Shown in pieces: positions 1 through 5,029 of a stretch of DNA of 5,029 nucleotides. The position numbers and the translations under genes were made by a program. Numbering within the stretch: position 1 is the stretch's first letter; every line of letters begins with the position of its first letter. The stretch is from Verrucomicrobiota bacterium. Lineage in GTDB: Bacteria; Verrucomicrobiota; Lentisphaeria; Victivallales; Victivallaceae. The notes below the pieces were generated by a model. That model was not told the origin of the DNA. It did not search any database and saw nothing but the letters and a program-made list of their open reading frames with translations. The stretch covers positions 1-5,029 of the forward strand of contig JAEWSS010000161.1 of assembly GCA_023459755.1 (NCBI GenBank), written 5' to 3'.

Positions 1-1272
1 CTGGTGGACACCGCCCACGGTTTGGGGCTGCGGGTGATAATGGATGTGGTTCATTCGCATGCGGTCAAAAATATCAACGAGGGGATCGCCCTTCAGGACG
101 GCACCCGGACGCTTTATTTTCACGATGGCGAACGCGGCGAACATCCGGCATGGGACTCACTGTGTTTTGACTACGGCAAGGACGGAGTTCTGCATTTTCT
201 GCTTTCAAACTGCCGGTTCTGGCTTGATGAATATCACATCGACGGCTTCCGGTTTGACGGTGTCACCAGCATGCTCTACACCCATCACGGGCTGGGCAGG
301 GCGTTCACCGGGTATGACGACTATTTTTCCGGCGCAGTGGATGAGGACGCTTATGTCTATCTTGCACTGGCCAATCAGGTGATTCACGAGGTGACGCCGA
401 ACGCGGTTACGGTGGCGGAGGATGTCAGCGGCATGCCCGGTCTGGCGGCTCCGGTTGCTTCCGGCGGCTGCGGCTTCGACTACCGCATGGCAATGGGAGT
501 GTCGGACTGCTGGTTCAAGCTGTTCGATCAGCCGGACGAATCGTGGAACATGTGGACGCTCTGGCACGAACTCACCAACCGGAGGAACGACGAGCGAACC
601 GTCAGTTACGTTGAATGTCACGATCAATCGATCGTCGGCGGTCAGACCGCGATTTTCCGGATGATCGGCGCGGCGATGTACACCGGCATGCTGCGCAACA
701 GCGGCAACCTGACGGTGGAACGCGGCGTTGCACTGCACAAAATGGCACGCCTGATCAGCGCGGCGGCGGCCGGCAACGGGTATCTGAACTTCATGGGCAA
801 TGAATTCGGTCATCCGGAGTGGGTCGATTTTCCGCGGGATGGCAACAACTGGAGCTGCCACTATGCGCGGCGGCAGTGGAGTCTGGCGGAACGGGATGAT
901 CTGCGCTACGCGGGACTGAATCGCTTCGACCGCGAAATGATCGCGCTGCTCCGTGCGGCGGACATTTATGGCACGGTTCCGCAGACGGTGGCGATCGACG
1001 ACAATCGCAAGATAATTGCGTTTGAACGCGCCGGGTTGTGGTTTTTCTTTAACTTCAACTGCACTGAATCATTTGCGGATGTGGAGTTTACGGTACTTGA
1101 CGGCGAGTATGTTCTGGCGCTGGATTCGGACAGCGGCGCCTTTGACGGTCACGGCCGGGTCACGGCCGGACAGCATTATTTCACAGTCAGCGAACTGCGC
1201 GGAAACGAACGGGTCAACCTGCTCCGTCTCTATCTGCCGAACCGCACGGCGCTGGTATTGAGGAGAGTATAA
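1..1272 (+). CDS. glgB: 1,4-alpha-glucan branching enzyme, eukaryote-like type (C-terminal part, 5' end outside window)
   Basis: This enzyme forms alpha-1,6 branch points in glycogen by cutting an alpha-1,4 chain and transferring it; it acts in the cytoplasm. The reading frame is open at base 1 and ends at TAA 1270-1272, so the start and the N-terminal carbohydrate-binding module are missing. Counting the GTG codon at base 4 as residue 1, the GH13 barrel motifs are visible in order: DVVHSH (14-19), GFRFDG with the nucleophile Asp85, VAEDVSGMPG with the acid/base Glu139, and ECHDQ with the third catalytic Asp207. The segments GNGYLNFMGNEFGHPEW (257-273) and ARRQWSL (288-294) are hallmarks of the animal/plant-type enzyme (GH13 subfamily 8), not the E. 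coli-type GlgB. Residues from about 330 to 422 form the C-terminal beta domain and end normally. One deviation is Cys205, where relatives usually have Ser (ESHDQ). All catalytic residues in view are intact, so I expect an active enzyme. It is followed after 3 bases by hisI. Confidence 0.95.
   Translation: MVDTAHGLGLRVIMDVVHSHAVKNINEGIALQDGTRTLYFHDGERGEHPAWDSLCFDYGKDGVLHFLLSNCRFWLDEYHIDGFRFDGVTSMLYTHHGLGRAFTGYDDYFSGAVDEDAYVYLALANQVIHEVTPNAVTVAEDVSGMPGLAAPVASGGCGFDYRMAMGVSDCWFKLFDQPDESWNMWTLWHELTNRRNDERTVSYVECHDQSIVGGQTAIFRMIGAAMYTGMLRNSGNLTVERGVALHKMARLISAAAAGNGYLNFMGNEFGHPEWVDFPRDGNNWSCHYARRQWSLAERDDLRYAGLNRFDREMIALLRAADIYGTVPQTVAIDDNRKIIAFERAGLWFFFNFNCTESFADVEFTVLDGEYVLALDSDSGAFDGHGRVTAGQHYFTVSELRGNERVNLLRLYLPNRTALVLRRV
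1261..1267 (+). promoter_or_regulatory. ribosome binding site of hisI, inside the end of glgB
   Basis: AGGAGAG lies 8 bases before the ATG at 1276 and forms the last two arginine codons of glgB plus one base. It fixes the hisI start and means ribosomes finishing glgB run over the hisI initiation site, which suggests translational coupling. Confidence 0.75.
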
Positions 1273-1275
1273 AAA

Positions 1276-1626
1276 ATGAAGGCTTCGGACAATATAGATT
1301 TCAGCAAAAGCGCCGACGGACTGATTCCGGCAGTGGCGCAGGACGCCGACACCCGCGAAGTGCTGATGGTGGCTTACGTCAACCGCGAAGCGCTGGAGGA
1401 GACGATCCGCATCGGGGAGGCGGTTTATTATTCGCGGTCGCGGCGCGAGTTGTGGCACAAGGGGGCGACCAGCGGTCATGTGCAGAAGGTGCGCGATATT
1501 CTGGTGGACTGCGACTGCGATACGATTATCTATCTGGTCGATCAAACCGGCGCCGCCTGTCACACCGGCAGTCGCAGCTGTTTTTTTCGCCGCCTTAAGG
1601 ACGGCAGGCTGGAAGAGGTGCGGTAA
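1276..1626 (+). CDS. hisI: phosphoribosyl-AMP cyclohydrolase (single-domain HisI)
   Basis: HisI opens the purine ring of phosphoribosyl-AMP to give ProFAR (step 3 of histidine synthesis) in the cytoplasm. The 116-residue product has the usual length of the single-domain enzyme and carries the expected motifs: [10 protein letters not shown] (31-40), [13 protein letters not shown] (51-63), TSGHVQ (65-70), and the metal cluster DCDCD (78-82), where Asp78, Asp80 and Asp82 match the magnesium ligands and Cys79 a zinc ligand. [12 protein letters not shown] (94-105) supplies the other two zinc cysteines, Cys95 and Cys102. No HisE pyrophosphohydrolase domain follows, so phosphoribosyl-ATP hydrolysis must be encoded elsewhere. 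The start at ATG 1276 is supported by AGGAGAG 8 bases upstream. No other histidine gene is visible; the gene sits between glycogen and cell-wall genes in what looks like one transcript. Confidence 0.96.
   Translation: MKASDNIDFSKSADGLIPAVAQDADTREVLMVAYVNREALEETIRIGEAVYYSRSRRELWHKGATSGHVQKVRDILVDCDCDTIIYLVDQTGAACHTGSRSCFFRRLKDGRLEEVR
1615..1620 (+). promoter_or_regulatory. ribosome binding site of murB-ddl, inside the end of hisI
   Basis: GAGGTG lies 8 bases before the ATG at 1629 and is part of the last hisI codons. It supports ATG 1629 as the start of the next gene and continued coupling along the operon. Confidence 0.6.
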
Positions 1627-1628
1627 AG

Positions 1629-3491
1629 ATGGGATTTGACCGTGAGTTGTTTTCCTCCGAATTGGCAAAGGCGTTCCCTCGGCTGGTAATGGAGCGGAAC
1701 GTCTCCTGGAAGCATTTGACCACGCTGGGGGTAGGGGGCGAAATCCCGCTGCTGCTCCGCCCGCAGGACGATATTGAACTTGGCGGACTTTTGAGGTTTT
1801 GCTCGGATCGCAAAGTGAAATATTTTGTGCTGGGCGGAGGAGCCAATGTCGCCGGTTCGGACAAGCCGTTTGACGGAGTGGTAATCACCATGCGGCAGGG
1901 GGACTTCACAAAAATTTCCCGCGGCCGCAATCATATCAGTTGCGGCGCCGGAGTATCGCTGGGGGCGTTGGCCAGATATGCATCGGAGTCCGGATTCGGC
2001 GGCATTGCGGCGCTGGCCGGAATCCCCGGCTCGGTCGGCGGAGCATTACGGATGAACGCCGGCGCCGAAGGGCGGGTAATATCGGAATTTGTGATCGACC
2101 TTAGCGGCGTCATGCCGAACGGCACACCGTGGTCGGCGCGAAAGAGTGAACTTGACTGGGGATATCGCCGAAGCGGAGTTCCGGCCGAAATCATTATCAC
2201 CGCGGCGATTTTCGAGTTGCCGGCGGCGGAACCGGAGCAGGCGGTTGCCGAATTGGACGGCTTTTTGGCGGCGCGGCGGCGGCGTGAACCGGTCGGCCGG
2301 TCGGCGGGCTGCACATTCCGCAACGCCGGAGAGGAGTCGGCCGGCCGGTTGATCGACCGCGCCGGACTCAAGGAAAGCTCAAACGGCGGCGCGACGGTCA
2401 GCAGTCGGCATGCGAACTTTGTGATGAACACCGGCGGTGCGAGCGAAAAGGATTTCGTCGAACTGCTTGGAAAAATTAGAAAAACAGTTGCGGAGACCAG
2501 CGGGATATATCTGCGTCCTGAAGTGGTTTTCGCCGACAATGAAAGTCTGGAAAAAGTGATGAACACGATAAAGGAACCGGCGGTTCTGGTACTGATGGGT
2601 GGTAATTCAAGCGAGCGCGAGGTGTCGTTGCGCTCCGGGCAGGCGGTGGCGGACGCGCTGACACGCGCCGGCTATAAAGTGACGACCGAGGATATTGTCG
2701 AGTGTCGGGTGAGTGACGCGATGCGCCGCGCCGACGTGGTTTTTCCCGCACTGCACGGCGGGTTCGGCGAGAACGGCGAGTTGCAGGCGCTGATGGAGGA
2801 AGCCGGCATAAAATTCGTCGGGTGCGGCAGCGAAGCCAGCCGGACGGTAATGAACAAAATCGCCAGTAAAAAAGTTATGGATCAAAGCGGCGTCACCACC
2901 GCGAAGTGGGCGCTGGTAAAGCCTGAGAACCGGAAGTTCCCGGACACTTTGACTTTCCCGGTAGTGGTCAAGGCTCCATGCGAGGGGTCGAGCGTGGGCA
3001 TCAAGACCGCGGCCGGACAGGATGAGTGGGACAATGTGCTGGACGATTTGTTTGCATTCGGCGGCGAACTTCTGGTTGAGGAGTTTGTCAAAGGCGTCGA
3101 AATCAGTGTTCCGATTGTCAACGGCAGGGTACTGCCGCCGGTGGAGATTCGTCCGCCGCACGGATTTTATGACTATGACGCAAAATACATTTATAAAGGC
3201 GGTCATACCGAATATTTCTGCCCGACGGTCAGTCTCAGCGAAGCGGCGCAGAAAAAAGCGGCGCTGTACACCGAACGTTTTTTCAAGGCGGTCGGCGCAA
3301 AACAGCTGCTCCGTGTGGACTTCATCGTCGACGCCGCCGGTGAACCGCACGCACTGGAGGGCAACTCGCTGCCCGGATTCACCGCCACCAGTCTGGTACC
3401 GAAGTCGGCAAAGGTGGCAGGTTACACCTTTGAGCGGCTCTGCTCCGAACTGGTGCAGTCGGCCCTGAAGCAGGACGCATGCGAAAAGTAG
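1629..3491 (+). CDS. murB-ddl: fused UDP-N-acetylenolpyruvoylglucosamine reductase (MurB) and D-alanine--D-alanine ligase (Ddl)
   Basis: This 620-residue protein joins two cytoplasmic enzymes of peptidoglycan precursor synthesis. MurB (about 1-305) uses NADPH and FAD to reduce the enolpyruvyl group to UDP-MurNAc; Ddl (about 311-620) joins two D-alanines using ATP. MurB motifs: the FAD-loop LGGGANV (68-74), AGIPGSVGGALRMNAGAEG (130-148), YRRS (179-182), SAGCTFRN (225-232), HANFVMN (261-267) and RPEVVF with the C-terminal catalytic Glu298. The proton-donor position is Cys228 rather than Ser. The compact form with the YRxS motif and the SAGC-type loop fits the type II MurB class. Ddl motifs: MGGNSSEREVSLRSG (323-337, Glu329 equivalent to E. 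coli DdlB Glu15), HGGFGENGELQ (376-386), VVVKAPCEGSSVG (445-457, Lys448 for ATP and Ser454), YDYDAKY (514-520), RVDF (562-565, Asp564) and LEGNSLPGFT (576-585, Glu577 and Asn579). Both halves have the length of the separate enzymes, with only a few linker residues. The gene overlaps the next one by 13 bases. Confidence 0.95.
   Translation: MGFDRELFSSELAKAFPRLVMERNVSWKHLTTLGVGGEIPLLLRPQDDIELGGLLRFCSDRKVKYFVLGGGANVAGSDKPFDGVVITMRQGDFTKISRGRNHISCGAGVSLGALARYASESGFGGIAALAGIPGSVGGALRMNAGAEGRVISEFVIDLSGVMPNGTPWSARKSELDWGYRRSGVPAEIIITAAIFELPAAEPEQAVAELDGFLAARRRREPVGRSAGCTFRNAGEESAGRLIDRAGLKESSNGGATVSSRHANFVMNTGGASEKDFVELLGKIRKTVAETSGIYLRPEVVFADNESLEKVMNTIKEPAVLVLMGGNSSEREVSLRSGQAVADALTRAGYKVTTEDIVECRVSDAMRRADVVFPALHGGFGENGELQALMEEAGIKFVGCGSEASRTVMNKIASKKVMDQSGVTTAKWALVKPENRKFPDTLTFPVVVKAPCEGSSVGIKTAAGQDEWDNVLDDLFAFGGELLVEEFVKGVEISVPIVNGRVLPPVEIRPPHGFYDYDAKYIYKGGHTEYFCPTVSLSEAAQKKAALYTERFFKAVGAKQLLRVDFIVDAAGEPHALEGNSLPGFTATSLVPKSAKVAGYTFERLCSELVQSALKQDACEK
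2556..2561 (+). promoter_or_regulatory. possible internal start at the MurB/Ddl seam
   Basis: In-frame GTG (2556) and ATG (2559) codons fall exactly where a free Ddl would begin: Met311 is followed by NTIKEPAVLVLMGG, which looks like a normal Ddl N-terminus. GGAAAAA at 2549-2555 is only a weak and very close ribosome binding site. Production of a separate Ddl from here is possible but not shown; the simpler reading is a remnant of a former start codon. Confidence 0.25.
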
Positions 3492-4687
3492 CGGTAATCG
3501 GTTCCGGACCGGCAGGTCTGACGGCGGCGCGCGTTGCAGAGGAAAACGGCGCCGCGGTAATGCTGTTCGAAGCGCGGCGCAAACTTGGTGCTAAACTGCT
3601 GGTTTCCGGCGCCGGTAAATGCAATTTCACCAACATTTTAAGCGCGGAAAAACTGGCAAAAAGTTTTGGAGCGCCGTGGCGGTTCATGATGCCGGCGCTG
3701 CGGCGGCTTACTCCGGAAATGCTGGTAAAAATGCTGGCCGAACGCGGCGTCGCCTCGCATTTGGTGGACGGATTTTTTTATTTTCCCGACTCCGAAAGCG
3801 CTGCCGACGTGCTGACGGCGCTGAAACCCGACCGCACGGACTGTTTTACCGGTACGTCGGTAACGGAAATCACGGTGCGCGACGGAACAGTCTGTGGCGT
3901 TGACTGCGCCGACGGGCGGTCATTCGCGGTTGACGCGGTGGTGGCGGCCTGCGGCGGTGTCAGCTGGCCCCAGCTCGGCGATGTCGGCAAAGTGGTTTAT
4001 TCCGCGGTCGAAAAACTCGGGCACCGGATCGTGCGGCCGACTCCGGCGCTGGTACAGCTTCAGGTGGCGGAGTACCCGTTGGGCGACCTGGCCGGAATTG
4101 TGTTGGACGATGCGTCGTTCACCTTCGGCAAAATGCGCACCCGCGGCACCGTTCTATTCACGCATGACGGCGTGTCCGGACCGGCGGCGCTGGATATTTC
4201 CGGCGCGGTGCTGGCGGAACCGTCGGGCGCCGTCGTAAAAATGTCATGGCTGGGAGATATGAATTTTGAGTGGTGGGAAAAATTTTTCATCGACGGCGGC
4301 CGAACCGACGGCCGCAAGCAGACAACCACCGTGCTCGGCGGACTGCTTCCGGCACGGGCGGCGGCACTGCTGACCCAACTGGCCGGAGCGCCCCCCGGCA
4401 CGCTGATTTCCGAACTGAAAGCACCGATCCGCCGCAAACTTTCGCATTTACTTTCCGAAATGGAGCTTCGCATCGACGGCGACGGCGACTGGAAAAAGGC
4501 GATGGCAACCCGCGGCGGCGTTGATCTGCGCGACGTTTCAGCCGGGACCTTGGAAAGCCGCCTGGTCAAAAACCTGTTTTTTGCCGGCGAAATGCTCGAC
4601 CTCGACGGACCGTGCGGCGGCTACAACATCCAGTGGGCCTGTTCTTCCGGTTTTTTGGCCGGACTGAGCGCGACAGCGGGTTGCTAA
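3479..4687 (+). CDS. NAD(P)/FAD-dependent oxidoreductase, HI0933/YhiN/BaiN family, substrate unknown
   Basis: This is a 402-residue flavoprotein, the usual length for the family. It begins with a Rossmann FAD-binding motif, VIGSGPAG (6-13), with Glu31 at the end of the second strand, as expected for binding the ADP-ribose hydroxyls. Family motifs follow: KLLVSGAGKCNFTN (39-52), ACGGVSWPQLG (157-167), PALVQL (189-194), LFTHDGVSGPAALDISG (226-242) in the inserted domain, and the C-terminal block RGGVDLRDVSAGTLESRLV (345-363) with FAGEMLDLDGPCGGYNIQWA (368-387), which closes the FAD site. Some members have been linked to bile-acid reduction (BaiN) or aminoacetone oxidation, but most have no proven substrate, so I give no specific reaction. 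The loop after the Pro-Gln-Leu-Gly segment lacks the usual STGDGY-type sequence and reads DVGKVVY (168-174). No signal peptide or membrane segment is seen. ATG 3479 overlaps the end of murB-ddl by 13 bases, with AGGA only 3 bases upstream (a weak, close site), suggesting reinitiation or coupling. Confidence 0.9.
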   Translation: MRKVAVIGSGPAGLTAARVAEENGAAVMLFEARRKLGAKLLVSGAGKCNFTNILSAEKLAKSFGAPWRFMMPALRRLTPEMLVKMLAERGVASHLVDGFFYFPDSESAADVLTALKPDRTDCFTGTSVTEITVRDGTVCGVDCADGRSFAVDAVVAACGGVSWPQLGDVGKVVYSAVEKLGHRIVRPTPALVQLQVAEYPLGDLAGIVLDDASFTFGKMRTRGTVLFTHDGVSGPAALDISGAVLAEPSGAVVKMSWLGDMNFEWWEKFFIDGGRTDGRKQTTTVLGGLLPARAAALLTQLAGAPPGTLISELKAPIRRKLSHLLSEMELRIDGDGDWKKAMATRGGVDLRDVSAGTLESRLVKNLFFAGEMLDLDGPCGGYNIQWACSSGFLAGLSATAGC

Positions 4688-4710
4688 AAACAGTTGACGG
4701 TGTATATTAT
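4681..4710 (+). promoter_or_regulatory. candidate promoter for lpxA
   Basis: The only AT-rich stretch in the window lies here. TTGCTA (4681-4686) could serve as a -35 element for TATATT (4703-4708, spacing 16) or TATTAT (4705-4710, spacing 18). TTGACG (4694-4699) is a better -35 by sequence, but the only hexamer 17 bases away, TTCTAA (4717-4722), is a poor -10. The assignment is by resemblance to sigma-70 consensus only. Confidence 0.4.
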
Positions 4711-4713
4711 ACC
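4699..4713. repeat. imperfect palindrome in the lpxA upstream region, possible operator
   Basis: GGTGTA-TAT-TATACC is a 15-base inverted repeat centred on 4706 with six-base arms and one G/T mismatch. It covers the candidate -10 region. It has no following T-tract and is too short and AT-rich to be a convincing terminator, so a protein-binding site is the more natural reading, but a chance occurrence in AT-rich DNA cannot be excluded. Confidence 0.3.
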
Positions 4714-4736
4714 TAATTCTAAAACGGGAAACGGTC

Positions 4737-4743
4737 AAGGAGA
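4737..4743 (+). promoter_or_regulatory. ribosome binding site of lpxA
   Basis: AAGGAGA lies 8 bases before the ATG at 4752. It is the strongest Shine-Dalgarno match in the window and fixes the lpxA start. Confidence 0.85.
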
Positions 4744-4751
4744 TTGTGACT

Positions 4752-5029
4752 ATGGCAACGATTCATCCCAGCGCGGTGGTTTCCCCCGGCGCGCAGCTTG
4801 CCGACAGCGTTGAAGTCGGCCCTATGTGTTTTATCGGCCCCAATGTAAAGATCGGCGCGCACACCAGACTGTTGGGGCAGTGTCACATCACCGGTCACAC
4901 CGAGATCGGCGAAGGCAACACGATCTATCCGTTCGCCACCATCGGCACACTGGGGCAGGATTTTCACGCCAGCGAGAAAACGCTCTCCTATGTCCGCATC
5001 GGTGACGGCAACATTTTCCGCGAAGCCTC
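4752..5029 (+). CDS. lpxA: acyl-ACP--UDP-N-acetylglucosamine O-acyltransferase LpxA (N-terminal part, 3' end outside window)
   Basis: LpxA transfers a 3-hydroxyacyl chain from acyl carrier protein to UDP-GlcNAc, the first step of lipid A synthesis, in the cytoplasm. Ninety-two codons are visible before the window ends. The sequence shows left-handed beta-helix hexapeptide repeats from the start: IHPSAVV (4-10), VEVGPMCFIGPNVKIG (20-35), CHITGHTEIGEGNTIYPFATIG (44-65). The GQD segment (68-70) followed by VRIGDGNIFRE (81-91) matches the LpxA-specific region, usually PQD then IGDxNxIRE, and separates it from other hexapeptide acyltransferases. The catalytic His (His125 in E. coli) lies beyond the right edge, so activity cannot be judged. 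The 64-base gap, promoter-like elements and strong ribosome binding site suggest it begins its own transcription unit. An LpxA-like paralogue is the main alternative. Confidence 0.88.
   Translation, partial: MATIHPSAVVSPGAQLADSVEVGPMCFIGPNVKIGAHTRLLGQCHITGHTEIGEGNTIYPFATIGTLGQDFHASEKTLSYVRIGDGNIFREA

Noticed and set aside
205..861. Long minus-strand open frame (218 codons) opposite glgB
   Set aside because: It lies wholly opposite a strongly conserved enzyme, its translation resembles no family I know, and long antisense frames are expected in GC-rich genes with this codon bias.
1574..1587. CAGCTG followed by seven Ts, resembling a terminator or slippage site
   Set aside because: The run encodes the conserved SCFFR segment of HisI in the correct frame, and no stable GC-rich stem precedes it.
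1069..1668. Minus-strand open frame spanning glgB end, hisI and murB start
   Set aside because: It crosses three well-supported plus-strand genes and carries no recognisable motif.
2266..2286. GCGGCGGCGG-type simple repeat
   Set aside because: It encodes the Ala-Ala-Arg-rich helix before the SAGC loop of MurB, where such residues are normal, and is too short to be a meaningful repeat.
2607..3350. Minus-strand open frame of 247 codons opposite the Ddl domain
   Set aside because: It is fully antisense to conserved Ddl motifs, has no plausible ribosome binding context or recognisable domain, and is best explained as a codon-bias shadow.
3773..3779. Run of seven Ts in the oxidoreductase gene as possible frameshift site
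   Set aside because: The frame before and after the run matches the family, so no shift is needed.
4296..4315. Hairpin GCGGCC / GGCCGC with an 8-base loop
   Set aside because: It is within the oxidoreductase coding region, has no T-tract, and is expected by chance in GC-rich DNA.

Overview
The window is a dense, one-directional stretch of a GC-rich bacterial chromosome. All five genes lie on the plus strand, and almost no base is non-coding except a 64-base gap before the last gene. The start of an LpxA (lipid A) gene together with MurB and Ddl (peptidoglycan) indicates a Gram-negative-type bacterium with an outer membrane. The branching enzyme is of the eukaryote-like type (glycoside hydrolase family 13, subfamily 8). 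Combined with a fused MurB-Ddl protein, this makes a member of the PVC group (for example Lentisphaerota or Verrucomicrobiota) a reasonable guess. That placement is inference; no rRNA or other phylogenetic marker is present.

Layout: positions 1-1272 hold the C-terminal part of a 1,4-alpha-glucan branching enzyme, open at the left edge. Positions 1276-1626 hold a stand-alone hisI (phosphoribosyl-AMP cyclohydrolase). Positions 1629-3491 hold a 620-residue two-domain protein, MurB followed in frame by D-Ala-D-Ala ligase. Positions 3479-4687 hold an FAD-dependent oxidoreductase of the HI0933/YhiN/BaiN family, of uncertain substrate. Positions 4688-4751 are an AT-rich gap with promoter-like elements, an imperfect palindrome and a strong ribosome binding site. 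Positions 4752-5029 hold the first 92 codons of lpxA, cut by the right edge.

The first four genes are separated by 3 bases, 2 bases and a 13-base overlap, so they very probably form one transcription unit with coupled translation. Its members act in unrelated pathways: glycogen, histidine, peptidoglycan precursors and an unknown redox reaction. MurB makes UDP-MurNAc and Ddl makes D-Ala-D-Ala, which MurF later joins to the growing UDP-MurNAc peptide, so the fusion joins two non-consecutive steps that feed the same product. lpxA appears to start a new transcription unit, so the right side of the window is biased toward envelope synthesis.

I found no RNA gene, mobile element, CRISPR array or wholly new system. 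The observations most worth a second look are the murB-ddl fusion with a possible internal start at its seam, the cysteine at the MurB proton-donor position, and the palindrome in front of lpxA.
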